Assembly: GCA_023426275.1 (NCBI GenBank)
Contig: JAFABC010000025.1
Span: forward strand, 1 to 33,135
Source of the DNA: Pseudomonadota bacterium
GTDB taxonomy: Bacteria > Desulfobacterota > Desulfovibrionia > Desulfovibrionales > Desulfovibrionaceae
Direction: 5' to 3'
Length of the DNA: 33,135 bases
Part shown: piece by piece, positions 25,835 through 33,135 of the stretch
Layout: each line of letters starts with the position of its first letter
How positions within the stretch are numbered: the stretch's first letter is position 1
Made by a program: the position numbers and the translations under genes
Notes under the pieces: model-generated
Seen by the model: only the letters and a program-made list of their open reading frames with translations
What the model was told of the DNA's origin: nothing
The model's database searches: none

Positions 25835-27051
25835 ATCGCGCCCTGACCAGGGCCCTGGGCAGTCAATGGGCCGCCACCCTGTATGCCGCCGCCGTGGCCG
25901 TGGGGCTCACCTTCCTGCTCGGCCGCGTGCTCGGGCCGGCGGGGTTCGGCCAATACACCTACATCCTCACCCTGGCCTCGCTGTTCGCCATCCTCCAGGA
26001 CGGCGGCTTCACCACGCTGATCTTTCGCGAAACCGCCAAGACCGCCCTGGCCCCGGAAGCCGGCCGGCCGCCGCTCATGGCCCTGGCCCTGGGGCATGTC
26101 GGCGCAACGACGCTGCTCGGGCTGCTGCTCACGCCGCTTTTCCCCGCCGACGAGCGGCTCTCCCTCGTCGCCGCCGTGTGCTACTATGCGCTTTTTACCG
26201 CCGCCGCCCTCGTCTCCGCCCACCTGAAGGGACACAACAACTTCGCCGCCGAAGGCGTCTGGCGCGCCATCACCCGCACGGCCACGGCCCTGGGCGCGGG
26301 GCTGGCCCTGCTGCTGCCCACGCCGGGCGTGGCGGCCATCTTCCTGGGACTGCTTGTCGGGCAGGCCGCCGCCCTGCTGTCGCCTTTCAGCCGGCCGTTG
26401 CACGTCCGGCCGCGCCTGACCGCCAGTCGCGCCGTCTACGGCCCCTGCGCCGCGTTTTTATGCATTGCCGCGGCCACGACCATCTATTTTCGCTGCGACA
26501 TCATCCTGCTGCGCCAGCTGACCGACGACACCACGGCCGTGGGCAACTACGCCGCCGCCTACCGCCTCATCGAGGGCGTCATCATGCTGGCCACGCCCCT
26601 GGCCCACATGTTCTTTCGCCGGCTGCGCGTTTCCTTCGACGACAGGGCCGCCTTCAGGCAGTCCTTTTTCCGCATGCTGGCCGTCATGATCGTCCTGTCC
26701 CTGGCCGCCACGGCCGGGGGACTCCTCCTGGGGCCGACCATCCTCACCCTGGCCTTTGGCGACAAATATGCCGCCGCCATCCCCTTGCTGGCCTGGTTGC
26801 TGGCCGCGCTGCCGTTCATCCTGCCCAACTATGTGCTCACCCAGGCCCTGGTGGCCCTCGGTCGCGAACGCACCTACGCCTGGCTGACCGTCTGGGCCGC
26901 TGTCTGCAACATCATCCTGAACCTGCTGCTCATCCCCTTTTTCGCCGCCAAGGGCGCGGCCCTGGCCACCATCGCCACGGAAGCCGCCCTGTGCGCCGGC
27001 CTGTCGCGCAATTTCGTCCGGCACGGATTTACGGCGGAAGGCAAAGAATAA
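25831..27051 (+). CDS. Polysaccharide (O-antigen-type) flippase
   Basis: A 406-residue membrane protein with about 12 predicted spans. It starts with the layout of Wzx/RfbX proteins, LGSQWAATLYAAAVAVGLTFLLGRVLGPAGFGQYTYILTL in outline, where a conserved GPxxFGxY turn follows the first span. Such proteins of the MOP superfamily turn lipid-linked sugars over to the periplasmic face. The start overlaps the phosphatase stop as ATGA, so the glycosyltransferase, phosphatase and flippase are probably translated together. A REP-like element begins 2 nt after the stop. Confidence 0.82.
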   Translation: MNRALTRALGSQWAATLYAAAVAVGLTFLLGRVLGPAGFGQYTYILTLASLFAILQDGGFTTLIFRETAKTALAPEAGRPPLMALALGHVGATTLLGLLLTPLFPADERLSLVAAVCYYALFTAAALVSAHLKGHNNFAAEGVWRAITRTATALGAGLALLLPTPGVAAIFLGLLVGQAAALLSPFSRPLHVRPRLTASRAVYGPCAAFLCIAAATTIYFRCDIILLRQLTDDTTAVGNYAAAYRLIEGVIMLATPLAHMFFRRLRVSFDDRAAFRQSFFRMLAVMIVLSLAATAGGLLLGPTILTLAFGDKYAAAIPLLAWLLAALPFILPNYVLTQALVALGRERTYAWLTVWAAVCNIILNLLLIPFFAAKGAALATIATEAALCAGLSRNFVRHGFTAEGKE

Positions 27052-27052
27052 A

Positions 27053-27097
27053 GATGCCTCCGGCGGCCGGGGGGGGATGATCCCCCCCGGTCCCCCA
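27053..27097 (+). repeat. REP-like palindromic element, copy C
   Basis: GATGCCTCCGGCGGCC is followed by a palindrome (GGGGGGG-ATGAT-CCCCCCC type) and GGTCCCCC. It starts immediately after the flippase stop. It lies between convergent genes and may act as a transcript end. The remaining gap to 27224 holds no gene. Confidence 0.85.
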
Positions 27098-27224
27098 CGC
27101 AGGGGAGGGACGGGAAAAGACTTCGGGTGTTGGGGAGCGGACGCGGAGAAAACGAGGCGGGACTGGGAGGGGTGACGCTTCCCGGTGGGGCCGGGGCAAC
27201 GTTCCGGCCGGCAAGACGTTTTTT

Positions 27225-27845
27225 CTACTCGGCCTTTTTCGGACGCGGGGCCCAGTCGTGGGCCATGGTCTGGATGGATTTGATCTGACGCGGGGCCAGG
27301 GTGGCTTCGATCTGGTCGCGAAGCGTCGTGGCGGAGGCCTTGTTCTCGGCGGGCAGGTCCGGCGCGGCCACGGCAAGCAGGGCCCAGAAATAGGCTTTGA
27401 CCGGATTTTTGGGAACACCCTGCCCGGAGAGGTAGAGCATGGCGAGCTGCTGCTGGGCGCCGCCCTTGCCGGCCAGGGCCGCCTCGGTCAGCAGTTTGGC
27501 CGCGCTTTCAAAATCCTGCGGCACGCCCTGTCCGGACAAGGAGAGCTTGCCCAGGCAGTACTGGGCGTCGGCGTCGCCCGCCTCGGCGGCCTTTTGGAAC
27601 CATTGCGCCGCCTTGATGAAATCCTGGGGCGTGCCCTGGCCGATATAATACATGGCCGCCACCTGATTCTGGGCGGTGACATCCCCGCCTTCGGCCAGGG
27701 GCAGAAATTCCGCCAGAGCCTCGGCGTACTTCCCGGCGCGGTAGGCCGCCTTGCCCTCTTCCAGGCCGGCCCGGGCGCACACCGCCGCCGCGAAAAAACA
27801 GACCACCGCTAATCCGGCGGTGACAAGACGCCAATTCCGTTTCAT
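27225..27845 (-). CDS. Sel1-repeat protein with signal peptide
   Basis: A 206-residue protein. A signal sequence (about 1-26, ending VCARA) suggests export to the periplasm. Residues about 27-150 hold Sel1-like repeats, seen as AAMYYIGQGTPQDFIKAAQWFQKAAEAGDADAQ and two related units (SLSGQGVPQDFESAAKL, YLSGQGVPKNPVKAYFW). Such repeats form alpha-alpha solenoids that bind other proteins. The C-terminal 40 residues are helical and basic. The gene starts 6 bp after the AI-2E transporter gene on the same strand and is probably co-transcribed with it. Confidence 0.85.
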   Translation of the reverse strand: MKRNWRLVTAGLAVVCFFAAAVCARAGLEEGKAAYRAGKYAEALAEFLPLAEGGDVTAQNQVAAMYYIGQGTPQDFIKAAQWFQKAAEAGDADAQYCLGKLSLSGQGVPQDFESAAKLLTEAALAGKGGAQQQLAMLYLSGQGVPKNPVKAYFWALLAVAAPDLPAENKASATTLRDQIEATLAPRQIKSIQTMAHDWAPRPKKAE

Positions 27846-27851
27846 GACTTC

Positions 27852-28964
27852 CTATTCGTCTGCCGGGGGAACTTCTTTGCGATGCAGACACTCCAGGGCG
27901 CTGTCCTGCGGCTGGCAAAGCCGGATTTCGGAGCCCAAAATGACATGCCGGTACAAAAAGACCGACACCGGCACGCCGAGCACCATGCCCCAAAGGCCGA
28001 AAAGCTTGTGGCCGACATACAGGATCATCAGCGTGACCAGCGGGCTGATCTTGAACATGGCCGCCACGATGCGAGGATTGAGGATGTAGGTCTCGATGGT
28101 GTGGACGATGATGATCATGACGATGGCCCACATGGCGTGCGACGGTCCGATGGTGTTGACCGCGACCAGCACGATGGGCGCCGAGGAAATGAACGTGCCG
28201 AGCACCGGAATCAGGCCGCAGAAAAAAACCACCGTGGAAAGCAGCATCACCGGCTCGATGCCGAGAATGTACATGCCGATGGCCGTCAGCACCGTGTTGA
28301 CGCCGGCGATGAGCATCTGGGCCCGGAATCCCATGCCGACGACAATGGCGAAGCGCACCACGCTGCGGGCGGTGACGTCGTAGATGTCGCGCAGTCGCGA
28401 ATCGCGCAACGCGATGGTCTTGGCCCGCAGGTTGGGAAAATCCAGCATGATGAGGAAGCTAAAAAGCGTGCCGAGCAGAAAGGTCGAAACGTAGGTGGTG
28501 ATCTGGTTAAACGAGTTCACCGCCAGGGTGAAAAGCGTTTGCGTCTTGACGCCGACCAGGGCTTCGAGGGTCAGGTAGTCTTTGACCCGGGCGATGGGCG
28601 CGGCCATGTCCGGGGCGAGCCAGGCCCACTGGTCGAGGTGGCGGCGCAGGGTCTCCAGGGTGTCGGGCAGCTTTTTGAGAAAAGCCGTGGATTCGGCCCC
28701 GAGCTTGGGCAGCACCGAGGACAAAAGCGACAGCACCACGGTCACGAACACGATGTAGACCACGACCGCCCACAGCGTTCGGGGCAGCCGCGTTTTGGCC
28801 GCCAGGAAATCGATGGGGCTGTGGAACAGAAAACAGAGGATATAGGTGATGAAGACGAGTCCGAACAGACCGTAATAATTGGCCAACCAGACCAAACCGA
28901 AAAAGGCGACCCAAATGGCGAGCGTCTTGTTGGTGCGCAGGAACTGAGCGATGTCGAATCCCAT
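27852..28964 (-). CDS. AI-2E family (PerM/TqsA) transporter
   Basis: A 370-residue membrane protein with about eight spans. The features FHSPIDFLA, the long periplasmic loop in the middle, the segment FRAQMLIAGVNTVLTAIGMYILGI and PVLGTFISSAPIVLVA, and the ending LWGMVLGVPVSVFLYRH match the AI-2E/PerM family. Members include autoinducer-2 exporters and Na+/H+ antiporters, so the substrate is open. A DUF2905 gene lies 65 bp upstream and a Sel1-repeat gene 6 bp downstream on the same strand. Confidence 0.9.
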   Translation of the reverse strand: MGFDIAQFLRTNKTLAIWVAFFGLVWLANYYGLFGLVFITYILCFLFHSPIDFLAAKTRLPRTLWAVVVYIVFVTVVLSLLSSVLPKLGAESTAFLKKLPDTLETLRRHLDQWAWLAPDMAAPIARVKDYLTLEALVGVKTQTLFTLAVNSFNQITTYVSTFLLGTLFSFLIMLDFPNLRAKTIALRDSRLRDIYDVTARSVVRFAIVVGMGFRAQMLIAGVNTVLTAIGMYILGIEPVMLLSTVVFFCGLIPVLGTFISSAPIVLVAVNTIGPSHAMWAIVMIIIVHTIETYILNPRIVAAMFKISPLVTLMILYVGHKLFGLWGMVLGVPVSVFLYRHVILGSEIRLCQPQDSALECLHRKEVPPADE

Positions 28965-29029
28965 AAGCAGGCAGGGCTAGCACAAATCAGTTGGGGCCAC
29001 AATGTCATCGTTGTGTCGCCGACGTTTCA

Positions 29030-29272
29030 TTATTTGCGAAACAGGGCAACCAGCAGCGACAAAACGACGCTGATGACCAGACAGGTGACCCAGGGGAAGG
29101 AAAACGAAAACCCGTCGCGCTTGAAGGTGATGTCGCCGGGCAGCCGGCCCAGCGGCAGGCGCTGCCACAGATTCTGCCACGTTCCGGTCCGGTCGAACAG
29201 CAACAGCAGCAGCCCGAGAAAGGCCAGGGCCAGGCCGAGCAGCAAAAGAATCTTGCCGGGAGAAGGATTCAT
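29030..29272 (-). CDS. DUF2905 small membrane protein
   Basis: An 80-residue protein with two membrane spans (about 7-25 and 60-78). The central motif LGRLPGDI and the second half FSFSFPWVTCLVISVVLSLLVALF match the DUF2905 family, whose function is unknown. It is divergent from the aminotransferase gene, with 59 bp between the start codons. No strong Shine-Dalgarno is visible. Confidence 0.85.
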   Translation of the reverse strand: MNPSPGKILLLLGLALAFLGLLLLLFDRTGTWQNLWQRLPLGRLPGDITFKRDGFSFSFPWVTCLVISVVLSLLVALFRK

Positions 29273-29331
29273 CGGTATGTCCGCTTGTTTTCGCGCTCAC
29301 CTATCGAGAAACATCAAGGAACGCAATTGCC

Positions 29332-30486
29332 GTGAAACTGCCCCCTTTCCGCCTGGAACGTTTTTTCGCCGCCCATGAATTCACCGCGCCCCGACTGCTT
29401 TGCGCCTCGGACGGCGAAACCCTGTCCGTGGCCGAACTGCTTGATCTGGTCCCCGGGGCCGGGGCGGGACTGGGCCGGCTGCGCCTGGGCTACACCGACT
29501 CCCGGGGCGCGCCGGAGCTTCGGGAAGCCATCGCCGGATTGTACACGACCATAACCCCGGACGACGTTCTCGTCCATGTCGGGGCCGAGGAAGCCATTGC
29601 CACCTTTATGATGGCCAGCCTCGAAGCCGGGGACGAAGTCGTCGCGCCCACGCCCTGCTACCAGTCGCTTTCCGACGTGGCCCGCAGCCTGGGGGCGCGG
29701 GTGGCCTCCTGGCGCTGCGATCCGCACTGGGGCTTCGCGCCCGACATGGGCGAACTCGGCGCGCTGCTTGGCGACCGGGCCCGGACGCTGGTGCTCAATT
29801 TTCCCCACAATCCCACGGGGTATCTGCCCACGCCCGAGGTTTTCGCCGCCATGCTCGCCATGGCCCGGGAACACGGGACCAGAGTCTTTTCCGACGAGGT
29901 CTACCGCTTCTCAGAAGCCCCGGGCGTGGCGACCCTGCCCGCCGCCTGCGACCTGGACGAGACGGCGGCCTCGCTTGGCGTCATGTCAAAATCCTTCGGG
30001 CTTCCCGGACTGCGCGTGGGCTGGGTGGCCTGCCGCGACCGGGAGCTTCTCGCCCGGTTGGCGGCCATCAAGGACTATCTTTCCATCTGCGGTTCGGCAC
30101 CGTCGGAATATCTGGCCGTGTGCGCCCTGACCGCCCGGGAGGCCATCTTGGAACGTATGCGGGCCCTGCTTGCCGCCAACCGCGACGCCCTCACGGCGTT
30201 TTTCGCCAATCGCCCGGATATGTTTCATTTCGTGCCCCCGCGCGGGGGCCTGACCGCCTTTCCCGGAGTGCTCTCCGGCGACGCCGACGCCTTTTGCCGG
30301 GCCGCCCTGGACGAGGCCGGCCTGCTTTTGTTGCCGGGACGACTCTATGGCGAGGAATGGTCGGATCGATTCCGCATCGGCTTCGGCCGGGCGGACTTTC
30401 CGGAAAATCTCGAAAAATTGTCCATGTTTTGTCAAAAATGGAAGGAGCGGCGCACCGGGGGGAATTCGCGCAATGCACGCGATTAG
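29332..30486 (+). CDS. PLP-dependent class I/II aminotransferase
   Basis: A 384-residue fold-type I aminotransferase. Visible active-site residues are NFPHNPTG (Asn160), FSDEVYRF (Asp188, Tyr191), the PLP lysine Lys220 in VMSKSFGLPGLRVGW, and Arg228. The N-terminal LGYTDSRGAPELREAIAGLY is the usual cofactor-phosphate side. The start is GTG with AAGGA about 11 nt upstream. The acceptor and donor cannot be told. The gene precedes an amino-acid ABC importer on the same strand, so a role in amino-acid catabolism is plausible, but the importer has a separate Shine-Dalgarno and a 114-bp gap. Confidence 0.88.
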   Translation: MKLPPFRLERFFAAHEFTAPRLLCASDGETLSVAELLDLVPGAGAGLGRLRLGYTDSRGAPELREAIAGLYTTITPDDVLVHVGAEEAIATFMMASLEAGDEVVAPTPCYQSLSDVARSLGARVASWRCDPHWGFAPDMGELGALLGDRARTLVLNFPHNPTGYLPTPEVFAAMLAMAREHGTRVFSDEVYRFSEAPGVATLPAACDLDETAASLGVMSKSFGLPGLRVGWVACRDRELLARLAAIKDYLSICGSAPSEYLAVCALTAREAILERMRALLAANRDALTAFFANRPDMFHFVPPRGGLTAFPGVLSGDADAFCRAALDEAGLLLLPGRLYGEEWSDRFRIGFGRADFPENLEKLSMFCQKWKERRTGGNSRNARD

Positions 30487-30600
30487 GCTGTAGATGACCT
30501 TGAATTTTGGTGTCGTTTCAGCCACAAGTGCGTGAAAAGCTTGCGGGCGCGATGGGGGACGTTCCCCCGGACCTTTCCACATCCAACAAAGGAGTCCTCC

Positions 30601-31341
30601 ATGGTCAAAAAACTCGTCCTGGCCCTGGCCCTTGTCGCCATGACCGCATCACCGTCCCTGGCGAAAACCATCGTCTTTGCCACGGACGCCACCTGGCCGC
30701 CGATGGAGTTCGTCAACGCGGACAAACAGATCACCGGCTATGCCATCGACTACATGAAGGCCGCCGGTAAGGAAGCCGGGTTCACGCCCGAATTCAAGGC
30801 CGTGGCCTGGGACGGCATCTTTGCGGGTCTGGCCGCCGGCAAGTACAATGCCATTTGCTCCTCGGTCTCCATCACCGACGAGCGCAAAAAGACCATGGAT
30901 TTCTCCACTCCCTATTTCAAGGTGCGTCAGGCCCTGGTCATCCCGGTCAAGTCGAAGGCCAAGTGCATCGACGACATGAAGGGCAAGACCCTGGGCGCCC
31001 AGATCAGCACCACCGGCCACTTCGCCATCAAGAAGGCCGAAGGCGTCAAGGACAAGTCCTATGACGAGGTCGGTCTGGCTTTCGAGGATCTCTACAACGG
31101 CCGCATCGACGGCGTTGTCTGCGACGATCCGGTTGCCGCCCAGTACGCCCTGCAAAATGAGAAGTACAAGGGCGCGCTCAAGATCGCCTGCGTCATCGAA
31201 GCCGGCGACGAGTACTACGGCATCGCTCTGAAAAAGGGCAACAAGGAAGACCTCGACCTGATCAACAAGGGCATCGAGGCCGTGAAGAAAAAAGGCATCG
31301 ACAAGCAGCTGCTGGCCAAGTGGATCGGCGGCAGCAAATAA
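30601..31341 (+). CDS. Polar amino-acid ABC transporter substrate-binding protein
   Basis: A 246-residue periplasmic protein of the solute-binding family 3. The signal peptide (MVKKLVLALALVAMTASPSLA) ends near residue 21. The mature part starts KTIVFATDATWPPMEF, with YNAICSSVSITDERKKTMDFSTPYF and DGVVCDDPVAAQYAL typical of glutamine/histidine/arginine receptors. The ligand is not determined by eye. AAAGGAG lies at the usual distance before the ATG. The permease and ATPase genes follow. A hairpin just downstream of the stop may protect this transcript end, which is common for binding proteins. Confidence 0.93.
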   Translation: MVKKLVLALALVAMTASPSLAKTIVFATDATWPPMEFVNADKQITGYAIDYMKAAGKEAGFTPEFKAVAWDGIFAGLAAGKYNAICSSVSITDERKKTMDFSTPYFKVRQALVIPVKSKAKCIDDMKGKTLGAQISTTGHFAIKKAEGVKDKSYDEVGLAFEDLYNGRIDGVVCDDPVAAQYALQNEKYKGALKIACVIEAGDEYYGIALKKGNKEDLDLINKGIEAVKKKGIDKQLLAKWIGGSK

Positions 31342-31351
31342 CGACACCCTG

Positions 31352-31391
31352 GAGCGGCGGGATGCGTCGGATGACGCCCCGCCGCTCTTTT
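31352..31391 (+). terminator. Long hairpin between the binding-protein and permease genes
   Basis: GAGCGGCGGG pairs with CCCGCCGCTC, and an inner GCGTC/GACGC extends the stem around a GGAT loop; TTTT follows. It may be a partial terminator or an RNA-stability element that raises expression of the binding protein over the permease. The rest of the 31342-31498 gap holds no gene. Confidence 0.65.
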
Positions 31392-31498
31392 GTCGCGCCC
31401 GGGCTTTTGCCCCTGCATCCTGATGCCAGAGCCATTATCGTTTTTCATCATCACGCAGCATTCATTGCCGCAGAAGGCAACATCGGCGGAATCGTCTC

Positions 31499-32294
31499 AT
31501 GACCAAACAATGCACACCCTGCGAGGAAGAAGCCCACACCGTCATTGACGTCGGCGAGGGCGCGGCCATCCCCAAATCGTCGGACAAGGGACTGGTCTCG
31601 GCCTGGCGCATCTCGTTTGCCGGGGCCTTGATCGTGCTGGCCTGCCTGCTCTATTTCAAGCCGGACCCGTACCTGAAGATCTTCAAGTTCGTGCCGGACG
31701 GCATCCTGGTCACCTTCCAGGTCACGATCTACTCCATCGTCCTGGCCCTCATCCTCGGTCTGATCACCGGGCTCGGCCGCATCTCCCGCAACAAATACAT
31801 CAACCTGATCGCCTCGACCTATGTGGAAGTGGTGCGCGGTGTGCCCCTGCTCGTCCAGCTTTTCTACATTTACTACGCCCTGGGCCGCATCGTGCAGGTG
31901 CCGGACCTGCTGGCGGCGGTGATCTCCATGAGCGTGTGCTACGGCGCCTACATGGGCGAGGTGTTCCGGGCCGGCATCACGGCCATTCCCGTGGGCCAGA
32001 CCGAGGCGGCCCGGTCCCTGGGCTTCAACCGGGCCCAGACCATGTATCACGTGATCCTGCCCCAGGCCTGGCGGACCATCCTGCCCCCGGTCGGCAACGA
32101 ATTCATCGCGCTGCTCAAGGACACCTCCCTCGTGTCCATCCTCGGCGTGGCCGACCTCCTGCGGCGCGGCCGGGAATACGCCTCGGAATCCTTCGAGTAT
32201 TTCGAGACCTTCACCATGGTCGCCGTGCTCTATCTGATCATCACCCTGATCCTGTCCAAGCTGGTCAGCATCATGGAGGAGCGTTTGTCCCACC

Positions 32295-32308
<14 letters not shown>
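31499..32308 (+). CDS. Polar amino-acid ABC transporter permease (HisM/GlnP type)
   Basis: A 269-residue inner-membrane permease. After a soluble N-terminus of about 36 residues that includes CTPC (Cys5, Cys8), there are about five or six spans. The ABC EAA loop is TEAARSLGFNRAQTMYHVILPQAWRTILPP, and VEVVRGVPLLVQLFYIYY is typical of the HisMQ family. A single permease gene suggests a homodimer. The ATPase gene starts 14 bp before this gene ends. Confidence 0.93.
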
Positions 32309-33035
<727 letters not shown>

Positions 33036-33038
33036 AGA

Positions 33039-33082
33039 GCGCCTCCGGCGGCCGGGGGGAATGATTCCCCCCGGACCCCCTC
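33039..33082 (+). repeat. REP-like palindromic element, copy D
   Basis: GCCTCCGGCGGCC is followed by a palindrome GGGGGGAATGATTCCCCCC and GGACCCCCT. It begins right after the stop of the ABC ATPase gene. Beyond it, TTGGCGGCGC occurs twice (33092-33101 and 33121-33130) before the window ends. Confidence 0.85.
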
Positions 33083-33135
33083 GATGTGTCTTTGGCGGCG
33101 CGAAGCGACGCTGGCGCACCTTGGCGGCGCATTTT

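Overview
The window is GC-rich chromosomal DNA with tightly packed genes. nifENB, molybdate transport, an hrcA-grpE-dnaK locus with a CIRCE operator, and a TPR/PilZ gene pair of a type I associate with Desulfovibrio together suggest a nitrogen-fixing sulfate reducer of the Desulfovibrionaceae, probably of the Solidesulfovibrio/Desulfovibrio magneticus type. That assignment rests on gene content and style, not on a marker gene.

Layout. (1) Positions 1-223 hold the N-terminus of an Lhr-like helicase on the minus strand. (2) Positions 224-1110 have no convincing gene but hold an unusual array of short direct repeats with about 11-bp (helical-turn) spacing, plus a longer repeat built on GTTTTGCACA. 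(3) On the minus strand follow a small unknown protein and a btaA-btaB pair for betaine-lipid (DGTS) synthesis. (4) A divergent region with a sigma-54 type promoter drives nifE-nifN-nifB, the FeMo-cofactor assembly genes. (5) A TPR protein gene with a strong sigma-70 promoter overlaps a PilZ-domain gene that appears internally deleted and frameshifted. (6) modB-modA-modC encode a molybdate importer, which fits the cofactor genes. (7) A class-3 lipase and a FadR-type regulator each have a visible promoter. (8) hrcA (with CIRCE), grpE and dnaK form the heat-shock locus. (9) A proline-rich lipoprotein of the LpoA/periplasmic-binding type, gatC, gatA, mnmA, a large GT39-like membrane glycosyltransferase, a GmhB-type phosphatase and a flippase run in one direction, the last three overlapping or nearly so. 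(10) On the minus strand are a DUF2905 membrane protein, an AI-2E family transporter and a Sel1-repeat protein. (11) A class I/II aminotransferase is followed by a complete polar amino-acid ABC importer.

Four copies of a GC-rich, self-complementary element (core GCCTCCGGCGGCCGGGG followed by a palindrome and GGACCCCC) are scattered through the right half. Three start within about 10 nt of a stop codon, and one inverted copy carries the likely Shine-Dalgarno sequence of mnmA. It looks like a REP/BIME-type family of this genome.

No tRNA, rRNA, CRISPR array, insertion sequence or prophage gene was seen. The points most worth a second look are the phased repeat array beside the helicase gene, the REP family and its link to mnmA initiation, the betaine-lipid genes beside nif, the broken PilZ gene, and the nif promoter that lacks a recognisable NifA site.
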